Shown in pieces: positions 46,901-57,539 of a stretch of DNA of 64,000 nucleotides (positions within the stretch are counted from its first letter, which is position 1; the number at the start of each line of letters is the position of its first letter). A program made the position numbers and the translations under genes. The DNA is taken from positions 47,283 to 111,282 of the forward strand of contig NZ_JAJFBP010000019.1 in assembly GCF_020697055.1 (NCBI RefSeq), written 5' to 3'. The notes beneath the pieces were generated by a model. It made no database searches. It was not told where the DNA came from and saw only the letters and a program-made list of their open reading frames with translations. The stretch comes from Panacagrimonas sp. (GTDB taxonomy: Bacteria > Pseudomonadota > Gammaproteobacteria > Nevskiales > Nevskiaceae).

Positions 46901-48725
46901 GGCGCAGGTGCTCGACCAGCGGACCGTAGAACGAATCGAGCAGCGCGAAGGGCTCCGCGCCGCGGCCGTAGGCGATGCGCCCGAGCGCGCCGAACATCAG
47001 CCGGGAAAAGCTCAGCCAGATCTCCTCGTCCGCGATCCGCAACGCGCTGCCCATCGTGCCGGGCAGCACGATCACCGTCGGCCGCGGCCCGGGGGGCGCG
47101 GGTGTCGTCGCCTTGGCGCGCGCGATCGGTCGCTGCGCGTCCTCGATCACCTGCGAGGCGGTCTCGATCGGACGAAAGCCGCCGAGACCGTCATCGGCGC
47201 GCGTGAGCCCTCCCACCAGCAGGCGCACCGTGCGTTCGTTCTGGAAATAGTTGAAGTGCGTGACGGCGGGACCCTGGTCGCGCTCGAAGCGCGCGCCTCC
47301 CGGCGCCCGGCGCGCGCCGCCGATCATCGACGGCGTGTTGACCACCAGGTCGTGCTCGCCGCCATAGAACCAGTCGGTCACCAGCAGCTTCAAGCGCGAC
47401 CAGATCGAATCCCCCTGCACATCGCCGGCGATCACCGACAGGTCCGCGGCCACGCGCAGCTGCGGAACATTCAGCAGCCGCACCACCGGCGAGGCCGGCA
47501 TCATCGACTCGAGTCCGGGCAGGCTGCGCGGATCGGTGCGCTCCTTGACCACCGCGAGCACGAAGTCGAGCAGTTCGGCCGCGACGCCGACGCCCGGTAG
47601 GCTGCGCCCGAGCAGCATCTGCACCACCGACAGCCAGCGATCGAGCCGCCCCGACGCGAGCGTGGTGCCGCGCGCCGGGCAGGCCACGCGCACGAAACGG
47701 CGCACGCGCAGGCGCCGCGCGTCGAGCGTCTTGATCAGCTCGCGGAACGTCGCGAGCTGGCGTCGGCGCACCTCGGCCTGGGCGTTGGCCCCGGCTCCTT
47801 TCAGGCGCGGCAGTCCGAGCTCGGTGGCCATCGCCGGATCGGGCGAGAAGATCCGCTCGATCAGCGCGCGGCCGTCGTCGAGCTTCTGCTCGAACACGTC
47901 GGCGCGCTCGCGAGATCCCAGGCACAGCAGCTCTCCCACCAGACCGCCACGCGAGTGCGTCACCAGGTGGATGTCGGCGCCGATGGGCAGCGCGTGCGCC
48001 AGCTCCAGCGCGTTGTCGATCGGCGTGCGCGTCATCGAACGGTGTTCCCACGCGAACGCCCGGTCGCGATAGCGCTCGAACAGGTCGCGCCGCGCCTGCA
48101 GTCCGGCCGCCGACGTCCACAGCCCGCCGAAACTGCCGGTCATGCTCGAGGCGGTGCCGTGCACGAACACCAGGATCGGCCCGTCCTGTGGCGGCAACGC
48201 GCCGCCCTGCACCGCGCCCAGCTTCAGCGGTTGCGCATCCAGCGCCACGCGGAACAGGCCTTGACGACCGCCGAGCTGGCGCAGTTCGCCCTTGTCGCCG
48301 AGCGCGGCCGCGGCCTTGCCGGCCAGGTCGACGCCGAAGAACTCCAGCAGCTTGATGCCGACGCGCATCAGCCCGCGGTCGCGACCGGCGAGCGTCGGGC
48401 CGGTGATCACCCAGGCGCCGCCGCCGCCGTCGCGCGCGCCCTCGCGTCGGCCGTAGTCGAGCGCAAGATCGTCGGCGCGCAACCACAGCACGAGGTCGTC
48501 CTCGAAGTGGACGCGCACCAGGTCATCGGCGGCGAACTCGCGCTCCTGCTCGGCGACGCCGTCGCGCGCGGTCGTGCCGGGCCGCAACACGGCGCGCGGC
48601 TCGATGCGCAGTCCGGTGCCCGGGAGGAAGTCGGCGTGCTCCTCGAACGCACCGCGGATCCGCACTTTGCTGTTCTTCGAAGGCGCCTTCGCCGTCTTGC
48701 GCCGTCCGCGCGAACGCGGAGCCAT
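43887..48725 (-). CDS. Giant two-hydrolase / CHAT caspase-like protease protein
   Basis: 1612 aa, from ATG 48725 (GTG 48737 is possible). Order: basic N-terminus; alpha/beta hydrolase 1 (~185-500) with PILVFVHGTASSM and LVTHSRGGLVGE (Ser ~258); alpha/beta hydrolase 2, LCAT-like (~550-860), with TVIVLPGTMGSAL, RIVAHSMGGLVTRAF (Ser ~655) and a His in DTGHDAL (~847); a middle alpha/beta region (~925-1180) with GHYQGDAI and GLELAMRQALLAYA; then a CHAT protease domain (~1280-1470) with HLAGHGVHEY (His ~1350) and LVFLNCCHLGS (Cys ~1398). No signal peptide. CHAT domains are caspase-like, and lipase-protease fusions suggest a self-directed or defence effector. Apparently monocistronic. The last ~26 residues come from an F3 repeat. 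Confidence 0.85.
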   Translation of the reverse strand: MAPRSRGRRKTAKAPSKNSKVRIRGAFEEHADFLPGTGLRIEPRAVLRPGTTARDGVAEQEREFAADDLVRVHFEDDLVLWLRADDLALDYGRREGARDGGGGAWVITGPTLAGRDRGLMRVGIKLLEFFGVDLAGKAAAALGDKGELRQLGGRQGLFRVALDAQPLKLGAVQGGALPPQDGPILVFVHGTASSMTGSFGGLWTSAAGLQARRDLFERYRDRAFAWEHRSMTRTPIDNALELAHALPIGADIHLVTHSRGGLVGELLCLGSRERADVFEQKLDDGRALIERIFSPDPAMATELGLPRLKGAGANAQAEVRRRQLATFRELIKTLDARRLRVRRFVRVACPARGTTLASGRLDRWLSVVQMLLGRSLPGVGVAAELLDFVLAVVKERTDPRSLPGLESMMPASPVVRLLNVPQLRVAADLSVIAGDVQGDSIWSRLKLLVTDWFYGGEHDLVVNTPSMIGGARRAPGGARFERDQGPAVTHFNYFQNERTVRLLVGGLTRADDGLGGFRPIETASQVIEDAQRPIARAKATTPAPPGPRPTVIVLPGTMGSALRIADEEIWLSFSRLMFGALGRIAYGRGAEPFALLDSFYGPLVEHLRHSHRVEVFAYDWRHSVEQAARQLADRLTPLLADCERSGQPLRIVAHSMGGLVTRAFIAAFPKLWRRIQALPGSRFLMLGTPNRGSFEAMRWLTGFNPTQAKLILLDLTRDRDELIDIVRRYPGLLELLPNADTDGMAEAATWKRLRQQLDESWPLPAAAQLTQARQTWKLIEASPIDPQRMVYVAGCQDRTVVGYRVVDGRHGGKALSFLASPDGDGTVPWDSGRLDGVATYYVRDTGHDALCTQTRAFAGYVDLLQTGTTTRLPTVPPVVARAPGEGDIFVLRERPPADSMPGEAELALLGFSGRSPRERGATSSMSLPPLRISIRHGDLAYARHPVVVGHYQGDAIVAAEKALDRRLGGRLSRQQSLDLYPGAAGTQAVFVQTDARAAPSGAVVVGLGQVGSVSPGGLELAMRQALLAYASHVADGPDDRFGPADATRVARLSCLLVATGAAGVSLRDSLDAMLRGALAANLQLQESGLSHRVLIDEIEFVELMEDIAIAAARQLELLLAEEPLRSQVEWRRRYVEQGEGGLRRVRFDAVDGWWRRMEIAYDARMQAMRFIPVTDRARAEEHVVAGQLRLADQFVRRASEHTSRDADAARTLFEMLLPNRLKELSPEQRDVVLLVDAVSARYPWELLEDRRSATRRPPAVAAGMVRQLRTPVFRSQPAHPQRATALVIGNPRVRSQEFPDLPGATAEARAVAQVLGGRGMTVTDAIGQDAERVLGALHQDGWRVLHLAGHGVHEYPLRARDDATPQKVSGMVIGDGVFLTPGDVAQMREVPELVFLNCCHLGSVAAAAGEVSDRVALAANLAVQFIEMGVRAVVAAGWAVDDAAARDFAAHFYEHMLAGEGFGDAIRSAREHIWDRYPDANTWGAYQCYGEPAFRLNPSIDTYSPAAPAAYLAPAELVADLDNLCSRARIEALEAAAPSRERPELGDRVDTLLRRVPADADWTTRADVVAAMAAVHRAFAVEPERGRRAGKRPRRGRASRRGDTGSGGTRLR

Positions 48726-48754
48726 TACGCGGACCACCCGATCAGATACGGCAT
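48725..48754 (-). CDS. Nine-codon upstream ORF overlapping the CHAT gene start
   Basis: ATG 48754 encodes MPYLIGWSA and its TAA overlaps the CHAT start as TAATG. A perfect GGGGGAG stands 7 nt before it, whereas the CHAT ATG itself has only GGGTGG. The arrangement suggests translational coupling, with the mini-ORF setting CHAT output. It could be coincidence, given the short length. Confidence 0.45.
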   Translation of the reverse strand: MPYLIGWSA

Positions 48755-48945
48755 GTTGGCGCTCCCCCGACCGATCCGGGTGACGCGATCGCGATCGACC
48801 CGACCTCCGTCACCGTGGGCGTGGTCGCCTCTGCTGGCGCGGACGTGCGTTTATTTAGCCGCTGGCGCGCGCCTCGACAACGCGCTTTTCATCGCGGCGC
48901 GCGGTGCGGCGTGACGGGGTTCTCGATCGCGCGGCGCGCGATCGA

Positions 48946-49743
48946 TCAGGCGGCGCTGGATCGGCGCGAGCGTCGCAGCAGCGCGGAAATCGGCCCGGAC
49001 AGAACGTATCCGAAGGCCACGAGGAACAGGATCCGGGGCGGATCGACCGTGGCCAGCGCCAGCAATCCCACCACCGTGGCGAACGTGAGGAAGCGCACCG
49101 GACCGCCTTCGACCTTCTTGAAGGAGTTGTAGCGGATGCTGGTCACCATCGACAGCGCCGTCAGCAGGGTCAGCGGCGCGGCCACCACCAGCACGTCGTC
49201 GCCGTCGAACGGCACGCGCCCGGCGATCCACACGAACAGCGAGCGGCTGTCGTCGACGCAGCTCCACACGAAGAACGTCACGACCCCCGCCGCGGTGGGG
49301 CTCGGCACGCCGTAGAAATCCTTGTTGCTCCCGGCAATGGCGGCGAGCACGTTGAAGCGCGCCAGGCGCAGCGCCGCGCAGGCGCAGTACGTGAAGGCGA
49401 TCACCCAGCCGACCTTGCCGCCGAAGTACGGGTAGTCGGCGAAGTAGCGCAGGCTGAACGCGTAGATGACGATCGCCGGCGCGACGCCGAAGGCGACCAT
49501 GTCGCACAGCGAGTCGTATTCCTTGCCGAAATCGGTCGAAGTGCCCGTGAGCCGTGCAATGCGCCCGTCCAGGCCGTCGGCGATCATCGCGACCAGAACA
49601 CCGACGCAGGCCGCTTCGAAGCGCCCGTTCATCGCCATCACGATGGCGTAGAAGCCGCCGAACAGCGTGGCGGTGGTGAACAGGTTGGGAAGCAGGTAGA
49701 TGCCGCGGCGCCGGGCAGCGGGGGAAACGGGTTTGTCGTCCAT
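48946..49743 (-). CDS. pssA: CDP-diacylglycerol-serine O-phosphatidyltransferase PssA
   Basis: 265 aa, type II (membrane) PssA. The CDP-alcohol phosphotransferase motif is complete: DGLDGRIARLTG followed by DFGKEYDSLCDMVAFG. About six to seven membrane helices follow the LLPNLFTTATLFGGFYAIVM start. It makes phosphatidylserine from CDP-diacylglycerol and serine in the inner membrane. The PSD-like gene ends 6 bp upstream, so the two are probably co-transcribed. Confidence 0.96.
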   Translation of the reverse strand: MDDKPVSPAARRRGIYLLPNLFTTATLFGGFYAIVMAMNGRFEAACVGVLVAMIADGLDGRIARLTGTSTDFGKEYDSLCDMVAFGVAPAIVIYAFSLRYFADYPYFGGKVGWVIAFTYCACAALRLARFNVLAAIAGSNKDFYGVPSPTAAGVVTFFVWSCVDDSRSLFVWIAGRVPFDGDDVLVVAAPLTLLTALSMVTSIRYNSFKKVEGGPVRFLTFATVVGLLALATVDPPRILFLVAFGYVLSGPISALLRRSRRSSAA

Positions 49744-49749
49744 GCTCCG

Positions 49750-50370
49750 TCAGCTCTTGCGCAGCATCGTGGCCAGCAACGTCTGGCCCGATCTTACGCG
49801 CTGGCCGAGCTGTGCATCCACGCGCCAACCGGCGGGCACGATCAATTCGATCTCGCGGGCCAGTCGACGCAGGCCACAGCGACGCCCCTGCCCCACGCGT
49901 TCACCGACACCGACCATCACCGGCCGCGAACCGAGAAGCGATCCGCGCGTGACGCGGATCAGCAGATCCTGTCCGTCCTCGGCGCGGATGCGCGAGACAC
50001 CCGGTGCGTGAACGCCAGGCGGCAGCGGCATCACGTCGCCGGCGATCGGAGCACGCAGGCAATACGGCCCCCAGAAACGCGTGCGCACGACGATGCGGAT
50101 CGCCTCGCGACCCAGGATCGGGTCGTGGCACTCGCGACGATGGATCACGGTGCCGTCGAGCGGCGCGAGCACGCCGCGCGGCTTGCACGCGATGCCGCTG
50201 CGCGGATCGGCCCAGAAACGCGCCGCGGCGGGCATCAGCGCCGCCGCGATCATCGCCGGCGCCAGCACCGCACCGCCGGCCAGCATCAACACGGCGGTGC
50301 CGCCGAGCGCGCCGATCACGCCCCAGCCTTCGGGGACGATGCTCAGCAGCGGTTCGTAGGGGCGGAGCAC
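49750..50370 (-). CDS. Phosphatidylserine decarboxylase-like protein lacking the GS cleavage site
   Basis: 206 aa from GTG 50370. It matches the short PSD family: membrane N-terminus, RFWADPRSG, APLDGTVI, a central RTRFWGPYCLRAPIAGDVMP and the C-terminal AQLGQRVRSGQTLL. PSD enzymes cleave themselves at a Gly-Ser inside an xFGSR motif to make the pyruvoyl cofactor. The equivalent place here reads CGLRRLAREIELIVP, with Ala-Arg where Gly-Ser is expected. Pyruvoyl formation, and therefore ordinary decarboxylation, looks impossible. Adjacency to pssA shows descent from the standard pair; a true Psd should exist elsewhere in the genome. Confidence 0.72.
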   Translation of the reverse strand: MLRPYEPLLSIVPEGWGVIGALGGTAVLMLAGGAVLAPAMIAAALMPAAARFWADPRSGIACKPRGVLAPLDGTVIHRRECHDPILGREAIRIVVRTRFWGPYCLRAPIAGDVMPLPPGVHAPGVSRIRAEDGQDLLIRVTRGSLLGSRPVMVGVGERVGQGRRCGLRRLAREIELIVPAGWRVDAQLGQRVRSGQTLLATMLRKS

Positions 50371-50380
50371 GGAAAAGCGG

Positions 50381-50478
50381 GCGTTAGGCGTTGGGCGTTG
50401 GGCGGTCAGGCAACGCGATCACGCGCGTTCCTGACGCCTAAAGCGAGCGAAGCGAGCGTCCTAACGCCTACCGTCGCC
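50381..50478. repeat. F2 inverted repeat between ilvC and the PSD-like gene
   Basis: Tandem GGCGTTA/GGCGTTG units (50382-50410, ending GGTCAGG) face inverted copies CCTGACGCCTAA (50430-50441) and CCTAACGCCTACC (50460-50472). A small symmetric block GCGAGC-gaa-GCGAGC lies inside. The element begins right at the ilvC stop codon. Confidence 0.82.
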
Positions 50479-52140
<1,662 letters not shown>

Positions 52141-52267
52141 TTAAAGGCGTCGCCGGCCGTGGGCAACCTGCCGAACTGGTAGGGGCCGGGCACTTCGCAC
52201 GCCGGGCTTCACGCCCGCGCCGGCTCCGCTCGGCGCATCGGCGGTTCCGGTTTGGGCGTGCGGGTGC

Positions 52268-52273
52268 TTAAAT
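52268..52273 (+). promoter_or_regulatory. Possible -10 box of ilvB
   Basis: TTAAAT, 38 bases before ATG 52312, in the 214-bp divergent gap with ilvN. No leader peptide with a branched-chain residue run is evident on either strand. Confidence 0.4.
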
Positions 52274-52311
52274 GCGCGTCTTTTCCGTCCCGCCGACGCT
52301 GCACCCGACCC

Positions 52312-54162
52312 ATGACTGCTCCCGCTCCCTCGCCGTATCACCCCCTGACCGGAACCACCCTCACCGGGGCGGACACGGTCGTCCAGGTGCTGGCCGACGA
52401 AGGCGTCGACGTCATTTTCGGCTACTCGGGCGGCGCGATCCTGCCGACCTACGACGCGGTGTTCCGCTTCAACGAGAAGCACCGCAACGCCGCCGGCGTC
52501 GAGCCGATGCCGCTGATCGTCCCGGCCAACGAGCAGGCCGCCGGCTTCATGGCGGCCGGCTACGCACGCGCTTCGGGCAAGGTCGGCGTGTGCCTGGTGA
52601 CGTCCGGTCCGGGCGCCACCAACACCGTCACGCCGGTGCGCGACTGCATGGCCGATTCGATCCCCATCGTGGTGATCTGCGGCCAGGTGCCGGTGCCTGC
52701 GATCGGATCCGACGGATTCCAGGAAGCGCCGATCAGCACGATCATGGGTTCGGCCGCCAAGCACGTGTTCCTGGTGACCGACGCCTCGCTGCTCGAGGCC
52801 ACGCTGCGCACCGCGTTCGAGATCGCCCGCAGCGGCCGTCCCGGTCCGGTGGTCGTGGACATCCCCAAGGACGTGCAGAACTGGTCGGGCAAGTTCGCCG
52901 GCTCCGGACAGCTGCCGATCCCGGGCTACCGCGCGCGCCTGCGCCAGGTGTCGAGCAACAAGCTGGGGCCGGCCGGCGCCGGCCAGTTCCTCGAACTGCT
53001 GCGCCAGGCGCAGCGCCCGCTGATCTATGCCGGTGGCGGCGTGATCAACGGTCAGGCCGCGTCCGAACTGCGCGCCTTTGCCGATGCGTTCGGGATCCCG
53101 GTGACGACCACGCTGATGGGCATCGGCGCCTACGACACCACCGCCGCGCGCTCGCTGCAGATGCTGGGCATGCACGGCACCGCGTTCGCCAACTACGCGG
53201 TCGAGGACTGCGACTTCCTCGTCGCGGTGGGCGCGCGCTTCGACGATCGCGTCGCCGGCGTGCCGGGCAAGTTCGCGCCCAAGGCGCGGGCGATCGCGCA
53301 CCTGGACGTGGATCCGGCCGAGATCGGCAAGGTCAAGCGCGCCGACTGGTTCCACGTGGGCGACCTGCGCCAGGCGCTCGACGCGCTGCGCGTGTTCGCC
53401 GCGGACCACGGCTTCAAGCCGGACTACTCGGCCTGGCACGCGCACATCGCCCGGCTCAAGGTCGACCACGCGATGAACTACGAGCGCGGCGGCACGTACA
53501 TCCAGCCGCATGCGGTGTGCGAAGAGATCAACCGCCTCACGCAGGGCACCGCGGTGGTCGCCACCGGCGTGGGCCAGCACCAGATGTGGGCGGCGCAGTA
53601 CTTCGACTTCAAGGAGCCGCGGCTGTGGCTCACGTCGGGTTCGATGGGCACGATGGGCTTTGGATTGCCCGCCGCCATCGGCGCGGCGTTCGCGCGCAAG
53701 GATCGCGTGGTCATCGACATCGACGGCGACGCCTCGATCCGCATGAACCTGGGCGAGCTCGAGACCGCCACCACCTACAACCTGCCGGTCAAGATCGTCG
53801 TGCTGAACAACTTCGGCGACGGCATGGTCAAGCAGTGGCAGCGCCTGTTCTTCTCCTCGCGCTACGCCGGTTCGGACAAGAGCCTGCACCGCAAGGACTT
53901 CATCAAGGCCGCCGAAGCCGACGGCTTCGCGTTCGCCAAGCGCGTCGAGAACAAGGAAGACCTCGCGCGCGTGGTCAAGGAATTCGTCGAGTTCGAAGGC
54001 CCGGCGTTCCTCGAAGTGATCATCGATCCGATGGCCTCGGTCTACCCGATGGTCGGCCCGGGCATGAGCTACGACCAGATGATCACGGGCGACTGGATCC
54101 CCGCGCGCGCCGCCAAGCCGGCGGACGGCGGCAAGTCGGGCGACAAGGCCGATTTGTTCTGA
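52312..54162 (+). CDS. ilvB: Acetolactate synthase large subunit
   Basis: 616 aa. A TPP enzyme that makes acetolactate from pyruvate. Domain landmarks: IFGYSGGAILPTYDAVF with PANEQAAGFMAAGYAR and its catalytic Glu; a central FAD domain (VGARFDDRVAGVPGKFAP); and the C-terminal TPP motif IDGDASIRMNLGELETA with its NN end. ATG 52312 gives a normal N-terminus. It is transcribed away from ilvN-ilvC and ends in an F1-derived terminator. Confidence 0.96.
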   Translation: MTAPAPSPYHPLTGTTLTGADTVVQVLADEGVDVIFGYSGGAILPTYDAVFRFNEKHRNAAGVEPMPLIVPANEQAAGFMAAGYARASGKVGVCLVTSGPGATNTVTPVRDCMADSIPIVVICGQVPVPAIGSDGFQEAPISTIMGSAAKHVFLVTDASLLEATLRTAFEIARSGRPGPVVVDIPKDVQNWSGKFAGSGQLPIPGYRARLRQVSSNKLGPAGAGQFLELLRQAQRPLIYAGGGVINGQAASELRAFADAFGIPVTTTLMGIGAYDTTAARSLQMLGMHGTAFANYAVEDCDFLVAVGARFDDRVAGVPGKFAPKARAIAHLDVDPAEIGKVKRADWFHVGDLRQALDALRVFAADHGFKPDYSAWHAHIARLKVDHAMNYERGGTYIQPHAVCEEINRLTQGTAVVATGVGQHQMWAAQYFDFKEPRLWLTSGSMGTMGFGLPAAIGAAFARKDRVVIDIDGDASIRMNLGELETATTYNLPVKIVVLNNFGDGMVKQWQRLFFSSRYAGSDKSLHRKDFIKAAEADGFAFAKRVENKEDLARVVKEFVEFEGPAFLEVIIDPMASVYPMVGPGMSYDQMITGDWIPARAAKPADGGKSGDKADLF

Positions 54163-54174
54163 CGCGATCCCGTA

Positions 54175-54201
54175 CCCCGGGCGCAGCCCGGGGTCGTTTT
54201 T
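54175..54201 (+). terminator. ilvB terminator made from an F1 half-repeat
   Basis: CCCCGGGC-gca-GCCCGGGG (54175-54193) is a perfect 8-bp stem, followed by TCGTTTTT. Of the F1 copies only this one has a T-run. The right edge of the full element, GCCCGGGCTAC (54228-54238), supplies the TAG stop of the convergent DUF2182 gene. Confidence 0.9.
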
Positions 54202-54234
54202 CCGTCATCGCGACGACCTCGGGCTTCGCCCGGG

Positions 54235-55038
54235 CTACGCGGGGTGCGTCAGCCAAAGCGCGCAACCGCCGGTGATCAGCAGCAGCCCTGCCGCGCGCCC
54301 GCTCGCTCGACCGAAGGGCGCCAGCTTCTCGACGAGCACGAGGATCGTGATCGCGCCGATGCACGCCAGGCTCATCACGCCGCCGGCGAACAGCAGCAGC
54401 ATCAGCAGCGCGCAGCAGCCGAGGCAGTAGAGGCCGTACGCGCCGCCCATGCGCAGCGCGCCCCAGGCGCCCGGTTTCCAGTGGCGCGGCAACCAGCTCA
54501 TCGGCGAACGGCAGCGCGTCAGGCAGGCCTGCTTCCACGGCGTCCACTGGTACAGGCCTGCGGCGATCATCAGCACTGCGGTGATCGACGCATGGCTCGC
54601 CTGCATCATCGGCGTCAGCGCACCGAGGCTCGATGCGGCCCATTGCAGCGCGGTGGCGATCGCGCTGAACAGCGCCCACGCCAGCAGGTAACCCCCGGCG
54701 AAAGCGTAGGTGCGTGCGACGGCGTGGTGCGGCGTCGGACCGTTGCGCACCGCTGCGAGGTACACCAGCGCGGCGGGCACGGCCGACGGCAGCATCATCC
54801 CGACCATCATCGCCAGCCACATCGCGAACATCATCGCGGCGTGCGCGACGTCCCAGGGCCCGCTGCGCATCATCCACGCCGACGCACCGCGCATGTCCCC
54901 GTACATGTCGCGCGCCATCGGCACGATCCAGGTCCAGCACAAGACGGTGGCGATCAGCAGGCCCGCGCCGACCATCAATCGCGGCCGGACCGCCAGCCGT
55001 TCGAGCGGGTGCGGAGGATTCGCCGGCGACGTGCGCAT
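54235..55038 (-). CDS. DUF2182 membrane protein
   Basis: 267 aa, about six to seven helices, Met-rich (AAMMFAMWLAMMVGMMLPSA). The conserved LYQWTPWKQACLTRCRSP and the late YCLGCCALLMLLLFAGGVMS, with paired cysteines, identify DUF2182, annotated as a predicted metal-binding membrane protein. ATG 55038 is chosen; GTG 55041 is adjacent. It follows the DUF1326 gene by 18 bp, the usual partner. The stop codon comes from an F1 repeat. Confidence 0.88.
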   Translation of the reverse strand: MRTSPANPPHPLERLAVRPRLMVGAGLLIATVLCWTWIVPMARDMYGDMRGASAWMMRSGPWDVAHAAMMFAMWLAMMVGMMLPSAVPAALVYLAAVRNGPTPHHAVARTYAFAGGYLLAWALFSAIATALQWAASSLGALTPMMQASHASITAVLMIAAGLYQWTPWKQACLTRCRSPMSWLPRHWKPGAWGALRMGGAYGLYCLGCCALLMLLLFAGGVMSLACIGAITILVLVEKLAPFGRASGRAAGLLLITGGCALWLTHPA

Positions 55039-55056
55039 CACGTGCGCGGTCGCGCT

Positions 55057-55689
55057 CTATTCGATGATGCCGCCCGGACCCCAGTGCACAGCGGCGAACT
55101 GCGCGTGGCCGGCCGGGACATTCAGCGCCTTCAGCATCGTCGAGCGGCTGTTGCTGCTGCCGAACTCGGCGCTGCGGAATTCCATGCCGCCTGGAAGATC
55201 GACGCGGGCGCGGTGCTCGGCGCCGGTGATCGGATTGCGGATCGGCTCGCCGTCGATCTCCATCACGCCCGGCACGCGAAGCCGCGCGACGCGCCGCACC
55301 GGATCGCATTCGTATTCGATCGGGGCGATGACCGGATCGAGCTTGGTCGGCGTCATCGCGTTGAAGATCTGCAGCAGCGTGCCCTCGTCCGAGTGCTTGC
55401 CGTGGCCGATCTCGATCAGGGCCTTGCGCTGCGCCTCGTTGGCACCCTGGTCGATGTAGACGAGCAGCTTGCCGTTGCCCTCGTGGATCGGCCCCGGCCA
55501 CTCACCGCAGAAGCCCCAGACCAGGCCGTCGAGGCGTATATCGCCGAACCAGCCTTCGTCGATGTGCATCGCCATGCCGCCGGTGCAATGGCCCTTCGAC
55601 GGCAGCGCATTGAACTGGCAGGGGCAGCCCCAGTCGCAGTTGCAGGCGCCGAACTCGGTGCCCTTGATCCGCCAGTCGATCGTGCCCAT
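55057..55689 (-). CDS. DUF1326 protein
   Basis: 210 aa, soluble, no signal peptide. GACNCDWGCPCQFN is the Cys-rich family signature, followed by HCTGGMAMHIDEGWFGDI and a C-terminal FGSSNSRSTMLKALNVP. Function unknown. It is repeatedly found beside DUF2182, suggesting a shared metal or redox role. Starts 51 bp after pyrG on the same strand, so read-through is possible. Confidence 0.9.
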   Translation of the reverse strand: MGTIDWRIKGTEFGACNCDWGCPCQFNALPSKGHCTGGMAMHIDEGWFGDIRLDGLVWGFCGEWPGPIHEGNGKLLVYIDQGANEAQRKALIEIGHGKHSDEGTLLQIFNAMTPTKLDPVIAPIEYECDPVRRVARLRVPGVMEIDGEPIRNPITGAEHRARVDLPGGMEFRSAEFGSSNSRSTMLKALNVPAGHAQFAAVHWGPGGIIE

Positions 55690-55740
55690 GGCCTGCCCCC
55701 GTCGGTGGATGCCCGACGAGTATAGGCCCGTGGAAAACCG

Positions 55741-57474
<1,734 letters not shown>

Positions 57475-57482
57475 CTAGCAAA

Positions 57483-57539
57483 GCAGGCGGTAGGCGTTGA
57501 GCGTTAGGCGCAACGTTCGCACCTACCGCCTACCGCCTG
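57483..57539. repeat. F2 inverted repeat between the MMPL gene and pyrG
   Basis: CAGGCGGTAGGCG (57483-57495), then GCGTTAGGCG, faces the inverted CACCTACCGCCTACCGCCTG (57520-57539). The unit GGCGGTA/GGCGTTA is shared with the element at 50.4 kb. The TAG stop of the MMPL gene (57530-57532) lies inside it. Confidence 0.85.

Noticed and set aside
43998..47600. 1200-codon open frame on the plus strand
   Set aside because: It mirrors the CHAT/hydrolase gene. The translation is His/Arg/Gln-rich with no recognisable domain, as expected for an antisense frame in 70% GC DNA.
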